Positions 22,345 through 33,483 are shown, counted from the first letter of the stretch. The stretch: DNA of 64,000 bases from Gliomastix tumulicola (GCA_001599755.1 BCHX01000003.1:2825289-2889288), one strand, 5' to 3'. Translations and numbers: made by a program. Notes: generated by a model not told the origin, from the letters alone.

Positions 22345-23518
22345 GGTCGTGAAAATTGGACGACTTGAACCGGCCACCTCAAGCACTTACTGCGATATTC
22401 AGTACATCAAAGTTGGAATACATTCCTAGATGTCCCATTAGCGACAAGGTGTGATGCTTAGTTGTGTTTCCCTGTAATCACGGCCTATGAGGCAAGCAAT
22501 TACGTGCGCAGAGCCTCATGGTAATGAAGCGGTGGGGTAGGTACTTAGGCATGTGATGATGGTGGCGGTGCTGGCATGCAAGGCAAAGTGGCTGCAGGAA
22601 CTAAACAGCTTACTCGTATGGGTGGATGTTGCGAGGTTCCAAGGTTGTGAGGCCTCTTGAGCCTCATTCCCCGTTCCATTGTAGGTCTGGAAGGAAGGCA
22701 GCAAATGCATGCAATTTGGAGGTACCTTCCCTCGAATTAGGCCTATCTATTAGATGGGAAGGAGCTCCAGGTCAGGTGCGTCACATCATCTGCCCCCAAC
22801 AGAAAGAGCAGAGCCGCATAGGTCGCACCTGCTGCCCGAAATTTGAAAATCACATGGGGACACCAAGCCTCACTTCCATCGTTTTATATCCTCTTGACTC
22901 CACAGCCAACAGCCAACTCCAACGCCTCACTATCCTTCTTTCAGATACATGAGCCGCACACCATGAGGCTGTCATTTCCGATCGCCGTCGGTCATTTGAG
23001 TCAGCTCGACTGAAGTGCCTTCTCACCCGTGAAGTTTTCGTTTCGTTTTTTTTTTTCTGGTGACGAGGCAATTGCACATTCACGCCGGGCGTTGGCCAAG
23101 AAATCTGTAATACCGACGACACCGAAACATGTCGCAGCCGACGCTACCTTCTATGTGAGGCAACCAGCCACCACAATTCTAGATTCCATGGCATGCTTCC
23201 GATTCCCCAGTTTAGCATCCCCCTTTTCGCAATCTTGCAGCACAGGTTTCCAAAACGGCAGGTCCGTACCAAATCAATTCGGTCCTGGCTCTCTTCGCCT
23301 GTTACCGAAAGGCTTTGGATCAGCGATCTTCGGTCATAGCTCTGCCACAGCTTAATGCGAATGGTATGGCCATACTGCGGACACCTTGAGAGATCCCCTA
23401 GGTCTTGTACGACGGTAGGTGTGATGTACAATAGGAACAAGCCTTGCCGAGGGATGTCGTACAATGAGGGTGAGAGCAGCACTTACAGCTTACCTACTAG
23501 TAGTATACAAGGATGAGA

Positions 23519-23534
23519 AGTACCTACCTTGGTA
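23519..23534. repeat. 16-bp direct repeat AGTACCTACCTTGGTA, copy 1
   Basis: Identical to the copy at 23635-23650, 116 bp downstream on the same strand. It contains a near-palindromic TACC...GGTA core. Confidence 0.9.
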
Positions 23535-23634
23535 AGGCGGTACTTGCCATTATGAGACACAAGACTCACTTCGGTGTCGGTAGGAAGGAGGTGCCCTCCT
23601 CCGCAGCTAAGCTGCGATGCGGGACCAGGCAAAT

Positions 23635-23650
23635 AGTACCTACCTTGGTA
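23635..23650. repeat. 16-bp direct repeat AGTACCTACCTTGGTA, copy 2
   Basis: Second exact copy, 125 bp upstream of the F-box gene ATG, followed directly by further GGTACC and TAGGTACC half-palindromes. Confidence 0.9.
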
Positions 23651-23775
23651 CCTCAGGTAGTAGGTACCATGCGGCTCCTAACGAGGCTCTGCTCCGGGTA
23701 TACTTAAATGGCCCGTGAGTTCTGGTTTGCCATGTTCCCAAGCATGACCAGGCTGTTTTCACCAAGGCGGACACG

Positions 23776-25693
23776 ATGAACTTCCTCAAGCTGCCTAACG
23801 AGGTCGCGATCGCCGTCGCCAAAGAGCTTGAGCCTCTTCATCTCTTCAATCTCGCCTTCACTTGTCGGGCGCTCGAATATCTCATTCGCGATGATACTAT
23901 CTGCAAATCTAACCTCAAGGTCAGTCTCTTGCTCAGCTGCCTGGAAAGGGTACTGAGAACTAATCCGCTTCTAGAGATTTGCGAAGTTTTCCCCTGAGTG
24001 CAGAGATGCAGAGACAAGGGCAATGACACTGTCACCCGCCGATGGTTCCTTTTCCAGGGCTTGGCGACGATTTGTCAAAAGGAAACTAGCATTGCAAGCT
24101 GCCAGCCCATTTTCGATCTCGATCATTGCCATGGCGCATACTTATATGTATAAGAATGGGCTTTTGGCCTATGTTGCGGACGCGTTCAAACTGCGGCTTC
24201 TCAGTTTCCAGGACAACGTTTCCGAAGAGACGGTTGTCGACGTTCAGACACTCGTGGCAAAGTGCACACCCGTTCTCGACAATTATTATCTGTACCGGTT
24301 CCGCCCCATACATTACTCCCACGGCATCATTACCTGCCTTTTCAGTCGGACGAATGGGGCTGTCGACGACGAGGGCTGGCTGTTTATTTGGGCCGTCGAC
24401 AACCCCAAAGACTCACTCAGAGTCATTACTGTCGAGGTGGTGGGTAAACTCTTTGTCCGCAACAACCGAACGCATCTTTACTGCGGAGTGTCAACACCCG
24501 CGGATGAACTCAGTAGCGAGGGGTGGTCCTTGAGAGGCTTTGAGTTAGCAGCTGGAACGATGGTGCCCGGCGCTGTTGTGCTCCCGAGCTTCATCGGGAA
24601 GACTCTTGGCACCGATGCTGCGTTTGAAGTTATCGACGATTATCTATACGGAGCCTCCAGTGAGGCGCCTGGAGACCTCGCCTGTCGTGACGGGAACGCA
24701 TCATTTTATTACGCATTTCGATTCAGAATGGGCGATCACGACACCTTCCAGGAGCTGTCTCAGCACCGATCACAACGGAGCTTCAAGTCAGATGAAGTAC
24801 TTGACCATCGGTGGTCGACTTTCGAGTTGGTCCAGGATGAGACAACCGGAGCGCCAGTGGTTTACGAATCTCAGAAAGAATGTGGTAGTGAACGTGGTTA
24901 CAGCCAAAGACTTTGCTATATGAGGGAGCTCGACTTCGAGGCCGATTCTATCGATGACATTCTCGAGAGAAGGCAGAGTAAAGCGCTAGATGTGGCACGC
25001 AGCAACAGCTCCAAAGCCGAACACTTGGCCAGAGTACATGTTGGTGATAGCGGCTCCCATCAGGACATCCCAAATTTTGCCGATTCGCTTGCACGTTGGT
25101 ATAGTCCGTCTGCTAAATGTTTCGTCGACCTCGTCAGACGGCGCTGGGAGGCAAAAGGAGAAAAACAGTATTTCAACCTTCGCGTCCGCCCTTTGGAGGA
25201 TCTCGGACATCTACCGTCACTGAGGCCGTTGAGGGCACGGAGCATGGGGGGAGAGGCCATTGAAAGCCAGCCTGGAGTCTCCCGGTGGCCACCAACCGGG
25301 GCGATGGCAAAAACCGTCGATCTGACCGACGAAGATCCAATCCGCGAACTCATGGGTACTATGGAGTTTGAGGACTCTAGTCAGAGAACGTCAATGATGT
25401 CGGCAGATGAGAAATGCGTTCTCTTTTCTCAAGCCACTAGAAATGACCCAGGCCAGCCGGCAGCTTTGGCACCCATCAGACTCCTGTGTTTCGATCCAGG
25501 TGTACGATTCTATGGCCATCACAGTCTGGGGGAACCATCAGCTGGTGCGTCTTGGCCGGTCGACGAGGCCAACATCAGCAACATGTTCGGGAGGCTCGGG
25601 GCAGGGGGCGCAGAATGGGTGTACAAGACCCAGGCGAGTTACGTGTGGATTCGATCACCGGATGGCAGCCAGAAAGGCTTCGACTTGGACTAG
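23776..25693 (+). CDS. F-box protein with unknown C-terminal region, 620 aa, two exons
   Basis: Exon 1 is 23776-23919 and exon 2 is 23975-25693. The 55-bp intron has donor GTCAGT, a CTAAT branch-like site and acceptor TTCTAG, and joins as ...CKSNLK | RFAKFSPEC. The N-terminus MNFLKLPNEVAIAVAKEL...FNLAFTCRALEYLI is a canonical F-box (residues 1-45), the Skp1-binding element of SCF ubiquitin ligases (family knowledge). The remaining ~570 residues show no repeats such as WD40 or LRR that would name the substrate-binding part. Stretches like DEGWLFIWAVDN and FYYAFRFRMGDHDTF suggest a folded domain rather than disorder. A substrate-receptor role is inferred from the F-box alone. Fungal genomes carry many such lineage-specific F-box genes. 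Confidence 0.8.
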
Positions 25694-26392
25694 TGTGCGA
25701 TGATGGTGAGGCTGTACACCATTTAATACAGTATGAATGATTTACTGCCTTGAATTTTCACGGATTATAATGTTCTCTTCCCCGTCCCTCTCCTGAGCTA
25801 GACACGTCGTGCGAGGCCCAAGCCCCTCAAAGGAGTGGCCTGCCCACTGGCCATGCTGACGATGCCATGATACCTGTCCCTTCAGATCTTCACTGGGGGC
25901 TTTGGGGGCTAGATCCTCGTGCTTTGGGGGCCACGGCTAGTTTGTAGAGAGAATGTGCAAAGGAGATAGATGGAACGAGTTCAACGCATAAATCGTGCAA
26001 AGTAATGCCGAACCCGCTCCTCTGATCGGACAGCATCTGTCTCGTTTTAGAGATAATGTTGCCCCATTGGGGCTATTCTAATTTACGTACACTAGGACAT
26101 ATTCAAGGATGCATGCCTGTCTTCTCAGTGGACATGCTCACCTCCCATACACCCTCCCTGGGACCCTGGCTCCCATAACATGTCGCCGTCTTGCAGTCAG
26201 AGGGCGCCTCGAAGCAGGCTGGCTCCCATTTGCTCCCGGTGGCAAGGCTTTCATCCGTCCGACTTTACACATAGCCATCCTGTCTTCCTCTCTGAGTGTC
26301 ATGGTCCCAAGCGTTGTCGCTGAAATAAACGTATTATGTAATGACGCGGTACAATCCATAAGAACTCCTTTGATTCGGACATGTCGAGGTTA
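25694..26392. other. Convergent 3' spacer between the F-box gene and the BAR-SH3 gene
   Basis: 700 bp, AT-richer than the flanking coding sequence, with no supportable ORF. It should hold both polyadenylation regions. Confidence 0.55.
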
Positions 26393-27958
26393 TCAGCTAT
26401 TCAACCGCACGTAGTTTCCTGTTAAATGACTGTCAGTTTGCTGTAGTCTCAAGCGCTCACATGTGAGTTGTGTCTTACCTGGGAACTGCCCCTGCTTCCC
26501 GTTCGATTTACCCGTCCACCACTCGTTCTCGTTCTGCGTGCGCTGCACAATCTCGATGGTATCGCCGGCGCTGAAGCTCAGGTCGCCGTCAGCCTGGGCC
26601 GCATAGTCATAGAGCGCGGTGACCGTCTCGGCCGACGAGGCGGTGGCGAAGCGGGACGGCTTGGGTTTCGGCGGCGGCGGCTTGGCCTTTGCTGCTGCGA
26701 CAACGGAGAGGTTGGCGTTCTGGCCGGCGGAGTATGGCGGCGGCGGGTTCGCTTCGGCCGTCTCGTTCTGCTCGGTGAGGCCGCCGGAGCCGAACTTGGA
26801 CGGGGGCTTTTCTGCTGTGCTGGGCCCCTGCGTGAGGAGACCGGGCTGCTTTCCAGCCTCGAGGGCGGGCCGGCTGGCGTACTTGGGCGGCCGCCGCTGA
26901 CCCGTAGTCTTGAAGCGGCAGATGGACAAAGCCTCGGCCTGCTCCTGGATATCGCCCCTTTTCTCCTGGAAAGCGTCCTCGATGTCGAGCTGCAGGTTGA
27001 AGTAGCCAATGTCGCACCGTTGCATGCGCTCGTGTAACGTATAGAAGATGTTGAGCTGCATGTAGTAGAAGGACTGGAAGAGCGGCTGGATGAACTGCTG
27101 CTCGAGGTGGAACAGCTTGGGCAGCTCGTCCTTGAGGAGGTCGTTGAAGTAGTTGAAGTCCTGCGTCGCCTGCTCGACGTCGCCCTCGGCCTTCCACATG
27201 GCCTTCTCGTCCTTGGCGGTGCGCTCCTTCTTGTCCTGCAGCTTCTTGAGGGCGGCGCGGTGGCGGTCGTAGTCGAGCTTCTTGTGCTCGCGCTTGAGGG
27301 CGGTCTTGCGGATGACCTTGATGACATCGAGGAGCTCGTTGGCCGGGCGGATCACCCTAGTGTCGATCATCTCCAGCTCGGGCGCCAGCGTCTCCTGCAG
27401 CTCCTTGACGACGGCCTCGTACTCCTCGCAGGCCTGGATGCCCTCCGGGTTCCCCTCGGGCTTGATCGAGTCCGGATCCGACACGCGGCCCGAGATGGGC
27501 TTGTAGATCTCCGTCATGGCCTTGCTGAACTCGATCTGGTGGTTGAGCATGCCATTGATGGCCTCGAAGTACTTGCGCGACTCGTCGTGGAGCTTCTTGG
27601 TCTCGGTCTCGAGCTCCTGGAACCGGCGCTCGGCGTCGATGTAGACGGCATCTTTGGTGTGTTCGCCAATGTTGAACTTGGACCGGAATTGTTGCGGAGC
27701 CTGTGGGAGTGCCTCGGTGTCAGCGCGCGCGCGCAAAGCCTTCGTTTGACCAGACAGATGGGCGTAGAGTTATGTCGCACTGCTGCCCCCTTCGCTCGTT
27801 TGCGCCGCTCCTCCCTCAGGCGACCAAAGGAGGAGGGGGGCGGCGACGCCAGAGTCTTGTCTCGCGATTGAGGGGCACCAAGCGGTGGAGGAGGGGAGAA
27901 AATTATGACGACGATGACTTACTCTGGTGATGCTCTTGGAGAAGCCCTTGAAGCTCAT
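26393..27958 (-). CDS. RVS167: BAR-SH3 membrane-remodelling protein (amphiphysin/Rvs167 family), 427 aa, three exons
   Basis: Exons are 27958-27923, 27700-26479 and 26418-26393. Introns are 222 bp (GTAAGT...CCACAG) and 60 bp (GTAAGA...TAACAG). Exon 1 encodes only MSFKGFSKSITR, which runs into APQQFRSKFNIGEHTKDAVY, the usual fungal Rvs167 N-terminus with its amphipathic helix. Residues about 1-235 form the BAR domain (coiled helices, ERRFQELETETKKLHDES, LHERMQRCDIGYFNLQLD). A Pro-rich linker follows (PPPPKPKPSRF), then an SH3 domain (about 366-427: ALYDY, DLSFSAGD, NEWWTGK, GNYV). Rvs167 acts in actin-linked endocytic vesicle scission. The last intron lies inside the SH3 domain, is a multiple of three and has no stop codon (see findings). 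The gene is divergent from NFS1. Confidence 0.92.
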
Positions 27959-29129
27959 GGCGAATCTCCGGTGTCTTGAGGCAGAATAAACAGAGCAATG
28001 TCTATGAGAAGAGGAGCGCAGGTGTTGGAGGGAGAGAGTGAAGGGTTAGAAGGGGGGAGTGAGCGACCCGAGGAGGACCGGCGTTGCGTGGTCGTTGGTC
28101 TAAGCAGGACGCCAGCAAGCAGTAAAATGGCAGACCATACGTAAGGTAACCTAAACCACAGACAGCATCGCCTAGCAAGGCGTATTAAACCCGACGCTCC
28201 ATGCCAAAATTGGTGGCAGGTGCCTGAGGAGCGGGAACAGTGACGACGTACGCGGTGGCTGTGCACTGGGAAAATAAGCGGCTACGCCTCTCTGTGCGCT
28301 CTGCGAGAGTGTGGCGCGTGGGAAAGCTTGGGGGAGCAACCTCGAGGGGTGCGTCACCGCCCTCCAGGATTTCCGTTCTGGTGGCGGGGTCCAGTGACTG
28401 CCCGAGATGCACCTAGTACTAAGTGAGTGGAATGCGAGGCTCGGAGGTGAGTGACGCTGCGTTTTGACGCGTGACCCCGGAAGCCAAGCTGCATGCGTCG
28501 TCCAGACAGCCAGCTGTCGTGGAACGGAAGAACATCATTATGACTTGACCTATTGTTGTTAATCACGAGCATGAGGGCTGCTGAATGTGAAGAATTGAGA
28601 ACCTGGAACCCGGTTTAGTGCTGGCTCGGCTATAGGGTACTTGGTACCAGGTACATGCCCAATTCGCCAATGGATGCAGAGGCCGGTGATCAGACCATTT
28701 CCACGTGAGGAAGCACACAAACGCCCACCATTGCATGCATCCGCCCCGGCGGCCAGAGCAGACGTCCCATTCATCAGTTTTTGCTTCTTCTTTTTTTGCC
28801 ATCCACGCCCTTCCGACTGTCACCATGGCCGACTAGCACCGAGAGATGGCCTCCTCACTCGGAAAGCAGCCGCCGTTCGGGGTTCTAGCAGCTCCAGCCA
28901 ATCACAGCGCCGGCCTGCCTTTATCGCCGAAACACCCGAGCTCCTCAAGCCAGCAGCAGACTCAATGACAAATTCTCGATTCTCTAAAAATCCACTTCTG
29001 CCCTCCGCTTCGGGCGACTTCTTCCCACCTTGAACTTTTTGCAACCTTCCTCGCCATCGAGTCTGGGACTCGCTCATCAGCCAGATACTCTTCGTTTACA
29101 ACAGAGACGGAGCCATTCAATCGCACATC
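27959..29129. promoter_or_regulatory. Divergent intergenic region between the BAR-SH3 gene and NFS1
   Basis: 1.17 kb between the two ATGs, with no supportable ORF. It includes a GGTACC palindrome cluster (around 28637-28655) and a T/C-rich stretch before the NFS1 start. The promoter role is inferred from gene orientation. Confidence 0.5.
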
Positions 29130-30929
29130 ATGGCAAGCTTCGTGTCGTCCGCGCTGCGGTCTTCAGGCCGCGTGGGCTCGTCCTCGGCTGTCGTCGCGGC
29201 GCCTCTCCGCAACCTGTCCCGAGCTGTGGCCGCCACGGCATCCAGATCCTCAGTCGCCAGCAGGCGGCGGTATGTGACCGAGTCCAGGCCGGATAACGCA
29301 CGGGTGGAGACGGCCATCAAGCTCGACAAGAAGGATTTTGCAGATATCCCGCCACCAGCGCTCGACACGCCGTCGAATGCCAAAGTCAGCCCCATGGCCG
29401 GTGCGTTACCCCATAGATCCTCGCGCGTTTATGATGGATTGGGGCGGTGAAAACTGACGTTGTTACTCGCAGAGGTCTTGAAACAGGCTGCGGTGATGGA
29501 GGAGGGCCAGAGGCCGATCTACCTGGACATGCAGGCCACAACCCCCGTCGATCCCAGGGTACTGGACGCCATGATCCCCTTCTACGTCGGTGTCTACGGT
29601 AACCCGCATTCGAGAACGCACGCCTACGGATGGGAGAGCGAGAAGGCGGTCGAGGAGGCCCGCGAGCACATTGCGAAGCTTATTGGCGCCGACTCTAAGG
29701 AGATCATCTTCACGAGTGGTGCCACCGAGAGCAACAACATGAGCATCAAGGGCGTCGCCCGCTTCTTTGGCCGCTCTGGCAAGAAGAAGCACATCATCAC
29801 AACGCAGACGGAGCACAAGTGCGTCCTCGACAGCTGCCGGCATCTGCAGGACGAGGGCTTCGAGGTCACATATCTGCCGGTGCAGAACAACGGACTTGTC
29901 CGCATGGAGGACCTCGAGGCGGCTATCCGCCCCGAGACCGCCATCGTCAGTATCATGGCTGTCAACAACGAGATCGGCGTCATCCAGCCCATTGCCGAGA
30001 TCGGGAAGCTCTGCCGTTCCAAGAAGGTCTTCTTCCACACAGATGCCGCCCAGGCTGTGGGCAAGATCCCCATTGACGTCAACGAGATGAACATTGACCT
30101 CATGTCCATCTCATCGCACAAGATCTATGGGCCCAAGGGTATCGGTGCCTGCTATGTGCGCCGACGACCGAGGGTTCGCCTCGATCCTATCATCACTGGT
30201 GGTGGGCAGGAGCGAGGTCTTCGCAGCGGCACGCTTGCGCCGCCCCTGGTTGTTGGGTTTGGCGAAGCTTGCCGCATCGCTCATGAGGAAATGGAGGTAC
30301 GTTCTTTCGTGACACTGTTCGCAAATTCCCCTTTGTGTGTTTTACATGATGATTTTGCTCTACATGCATGGCTTTCTGAATGCCCGTGACAAGGCGTTCT
30401 ATGTTGATCGAAGCGTTTTCTGATACACCCCTTGCTTTCATTTTCCTCCTACACCCTTCTCAATACATGGCTAGTCACGGTGTTCTAACTTGACATTGCC
30501 TATTAGTACGATTCGAAGCGCATCAAGTTCCTTTCCGACCGGTTACTAAAGGGTCTCATGTCCCTCGAGCACACTACACAAAACGGCGACAGCAATGCCT
30601 TTTACCCTGGCTGCGTCAACGTCTCCTTCGCCTACGTGGAGGGAGAGTCTCTCCTTATGGCTCTGAAGGATATCGCACTCTCGTCGGGAAGTGCCTGCAC
30701 CTCGGCTTCGCTAGAGCCCAGCTACGTCCTCCGAGCGCTCGGTAACAGCGACGAGAGCGCGCACAGCAGTATTCGCTTCGGTATTGGCCGTTTCACTACC
30801 GAGATGGAGATTGACTACGTGCTCAAGGCTGTCCAGGAGCGTGTCACCTTCTTGCGCGAGCTGAGCCCTCTGTGGGAGCTTGTCCAGGAGGGCATTGACC
30901 TGAACACCATCCAGTGGAGCCAACACTAA
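29130..30929 (+). CDS. NFS1: Mitochondrial cysteine desulfurase NFS1, 505 aa, three exons
   Basis: Exons are 29130-29400, 29473-30296 and 30507-30929. Introns are 72 bp (GTGCGT...CTCGCAG) and 210 bp (GTACGT...TATTAG), joining as SPMA | EVLKQ and EEME | YDSKRIK. The first ~60 residues are rich in Arg, Ser and Ala and lack acids, as expected for a mitochondrial presequence. The PLP enzyme body shows [31 protein letters not shown], the Schiff-base lysine in [10 protein letters not shown] (about K307) and the mobile-loop catalytic cysteine in [14 protein letters not shown] (about C429). The C-terminus [20 protein letters not shown] is typical of eukaryotic Nfs1. The enzyme takes sulfur from cysteine for Fe-S cluster assembly on the scaffold and for tRNA thiolation (family knowledge). 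It lies about 0.6 kb upstream of the Fe-S enzyme MutY on the same strand. Confidence 0.96.
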
Positions 30930-31536
30930 GTGGGATACACTGGGCTGTCTCACGATGATGTTGATGTCCTCGAGACGGCGGATGAGGAATAACCGCTGAC
31001 TGGGCTAGGAGCTAAGCTCTGCATAACAAACTCCTAAGGCGAACAAAAGTTTGCGATTGTACTACCATGATACCTCGATTTTGATTCAACATTCGGTCAA
31101 ATCATAAATAACCCAAAACAGCACGGAATGGGAGGAGGAGGGCAGCGTATTGGATCAGAGGCTTCTTTCGTTTATACCATGGGCAGACTGGGCAATGGTG
31201 TATGCCATTCTTTACTTGTATTATTCTGCATGCCCGGCCACCCTTCTAACCGGTCCAAATTGAAGCCTGAATGAACACTGTGCCTTGCCTGATCAATGAA
31301 AAGGGGTGATTGCTAAATCTGGGTGATCAGCCTTCTGGCGTACTGGCACCTAGCCCCACTTTAATACTCCAGTCAGTGCTTCTGTGACGGCGCCCGACGT
31401 CTTTCGACCTGTCATAGCAGCTCACTTCTTGCTATCGTTTTTGAGATAATTTCTGTATTTTCAGCAGTGTATCTCTGCTAGTATTTCTTGGATTACATCT
31501 CTGGATACAAATCTCTGCATTCCCTTTTGACTCTGC
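30930..31536. other. Spacer between NFS1 and the MutY gene
   Basis: 607 bp carrying the NFS1 3' region and the MutY promoter. There is no ORF or repeat of note. The last ~100 bp are T-rich on the coding strand. Confidence 0.5.
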
Positions 31537-33483
31537 ATGAGAGCTGCTGGTCTGATTGCTAGACCGACGCGTCTTCCAATGGCCCCTAGGCAATCAACGC
31601 GTCGCGTCGACGCATCGAAGGGCAAGACAGGCACCTCAGTCTCGAATCTAAACTCGCTCAAGAACATGGACAAGGGATTGCGTACGAGAAGTGTTGGACG
31701 CGTCAGGGGTGCCGTTTCCGCGTCAAGGCAGGCTTCGCCTGAGGATGGAGGGGAGGACTATGAAGAGCAAAGTGAAGCTGCCGAGTCGGAGGATGGCCCC
31801 CCCGCAAAGAAGAGGAAAACAGGCCCAAGCAAGAAGAAGAACCCACAGGTGTCAAAGGCTCAGACCGCGCAGCTTCATGAGCGGCTGTTTCGACACGGCG
31901 GCGCTGGAGTGGACGCCGGTGCATGTGAGATGCCCGGCCGTTCACACCGGACTACATACCACCGACCGCTGCTCCTTGGCGCGAAGGAATCCGAGACGGC
32001 GAAGAATGGACAGGAGGCTCTGCTCCGGTGGTTCGACGGCGTAAACGCCACGCGCAACATGCCCTGGCGCAAATCTTGGATCGACCCCCAGTCTGTGCCC
32101 GACGCCCAGCAGCTGCGCCGGGATCTTGAGCGGCGCGCGTACGAGGTCTGGATCAGCGAGATTATGCTGCAGCAGACGCGTGTGGCGGTTGTCATTGACT
32201 ACTGGAACCGGTGGATGGCGAGGTGGCCTACGATTCAGGACCTTGCCGCCGCCGACGCGGAGGATGTGCTGGCTGCGTGGCGAGGGCTTGGATACTACAG
32301 TCGTGCGACACGCATACACGAGGCCGCGAGGCTGGTGGTCGCGACGCCGGAGATGGACGGTCTGTTGCCTGAGGATGTGAGCGTGCTGGAGGCCAAGGTA
32401 CCGGGGATTGGACGGTACACGGCGGGCGCGATATCTGCTATTGTGTTTGGCCGCGCCGAGGCTCTTGTCGACGGCAACGTGCTGAGGGTTCTCAGCCGGC
32501 AGCTGGGTCTGCTGGCCAACGTCAAGTCGGACAAGGCTACGATCGATCTACTGTGGGCGGCTGCCGATGCCCTGGTCAAGGATATGGCCGGAGAACAGAC
32601 GGATGGCAAAAGTGACAGGCCTGGGCGATGGGGTCAGGCTCTGATGGAGCTGGGAAGCACCGTGTGCACTCCCAAGCCAAATTGTGCAGACTGTCCAATC
32701 ACTTCAACATGCCGAGTCTATCAAGAAGGCCAGGGCCTCGCGAAGAAAGGGTCCAAGGTCAAGACGAACGGAAATCCCAGCATTGACATGGAGGACATGG
32801 AGGACATGTGCAGCCTCTGCGTGCCGTTGGAAGAGACGCCGGACGATGACGAGGACGCCTCGACAACCGCCAGCAAAGCAAGCGAGAAGAAGCAGGCCAA
32901 GGCAGGTCCGAAACAGTCTACGCTCTCAGCGTTCTTCGGCGCCACCCCGAAGCCGAGCACAGCGAAATCGCCCCCGTCCGACGCGGCAGCCCTGAGCGAG
33001 ATCGTGAATCACGCCAGGAAGTTCCCCCTCAAAGTTCCCAAGAAGGCGGTCCGGGAGGAAGAGACGCTAGTCTGCGCCATCCGGCACCGGGACGGCCGGT
33101 TCCTGATTCACCGGCGACCGGATAAGGGGCTCCTAGCCGGGCTGTGGGAATTCCCATCACACGTGTTGGACTCCACGACGGAGTTGACGGGCAAGAAGCG
33201 CAGCCAGCTGGCAAAGGACTTCGTATCCGGGCTGGGAATCACTGCGAAACACGCTGGGGAGCTCGGAAGCGTGCCGTGGCTGTTCTCCCACCTGAAGCTG
33301 ACGATGCATGTGCACCTGTTTGCTGTGGCTGACGACGACGACGACGACGAGAGTGGTGGTGGGACAGTTTCAACATCGGGAACGGATGGGAGGAGCCGGT
33401 GGAGCGATGATGTTGAGACGGAGTCGATGGGGACTGGGATGCGCAAGTGTTGGTTTCTGGTCAAGGAGGCTGGCGATGTGTGA
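31537..33483 (+). CDS. A/G-specific adenine DNA glycosylase (MutY/MUTYH homologue), 648 aa
   Basis: Single exon. The first ATG gives MRAAGLIARPTRLPM; a second in-frame ATG is codon 15. Residues 1-110 are basic and disordered with a likely nuclear signal (PAKKRKTGPSKKKN). The catalytic domain (about 165-395) contains WISEIMLQQTRV with the catalytic Glu (about E208), the helix-hairpin-helix VPGIGRYTAGAI, and the catalytic Asp in LVDGNVLRVLSR (about D312). The Fe-S loop has Cys377, 383, 386 and 392. A variable linker with a PIP-like QSTLSAFF follows, then the NUDIX-like C-terminal domain that reads 8-oxoG (FLIHRRPDKGLLAGLWEFPSH, WLFSHLKLTMHV). The enzyme removes adenine opposite 8-oxoguanine in base excision repair. 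An Asp-rich insert (DDDDDDE) interrupts the C-terminal domain. The PCNA-binding reading of QSTLSAFF is inference. Confidence 0.94.
   Translation: MRAAGLIARPTRLPMAPRQSTRRVDASKGKTGTSVSNLNSLKNMDKGLRTRSVGRVRGAVSASRQASPEDGGEDYEEQSEAAESEDGPPAKKRKTGPSKKKNPQVSKAQTAQLHERLFRHGGAGVDAGACEMPGRSHRTTYHRPLLLGAKESETAKNGQEALLRWFDGVNATRNMPWRKSWIDPQSVPDAQQLRRDLERRAYEVWISEIMLQQTRVAVVIDYWNRWMARWPTIQDLAAADAEDVLAAWRGLGYYSRATRIHEAARLVVATPEMDGLLPEDVSVLEAKVPGIGRYTAGAISAIVFGRAEALVDGNVLRVLSRQLGLLANVKSDKATIDLLWAAADALVKDMAGEQTDGKSDRPGRWGQALMELGSTVCTPKPNCADCPITSTCRVYQEGQGLAKKGSKVKTNGNPSIDMEDMEDMCSLCVPLEETPDDDEDASTTASKASEKKQAKAGPKQSTLSAFFGATPKPSTAKSPPSDAAALSEIVNHARKFPLKVPKKAVREEETLVCAIRHRDGRFLIHRRPDKGLLAGLWEFPSHVLDSTTELTGKKRSQLAKDFVSGLGITAKHAGELGSVPWLFSHLKLTMHVHLFAVADDDDDDESGGGTVSTSGTDGRSRWSDDVETESMGTGMRKCWFLVKEAGDV

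Larger units (their letters stand above)
22345..23775. other. Intergenic region with GGTACC-type palindromes upstream of the F-box gene
   Basis: About 1.4 kb with no convincing ORF. It contains many TAGGTAGGTACC-like motifs (around 22536 and 23515-23670), including an exact 16-bp direct repeat annotated separately. The last 250 bp are the likely F-box promoter. Confidence 0.55.

Noticed and set aside
22345..23775. GGTACC-rich spacer considered as a transposon end or MITE
   Set aside because: No terminal inverted repeats with target-site duplication could be found by eye; only a 16-bp direct repeat is clear.
26578..27327. 249-aa Ser/Arg/Thr-rich ORF (-) within the BAR-SH3 gene
   Set aside because: Same strand but wrong frame; repetitive SSRSS composition is a frame-shift shadow.
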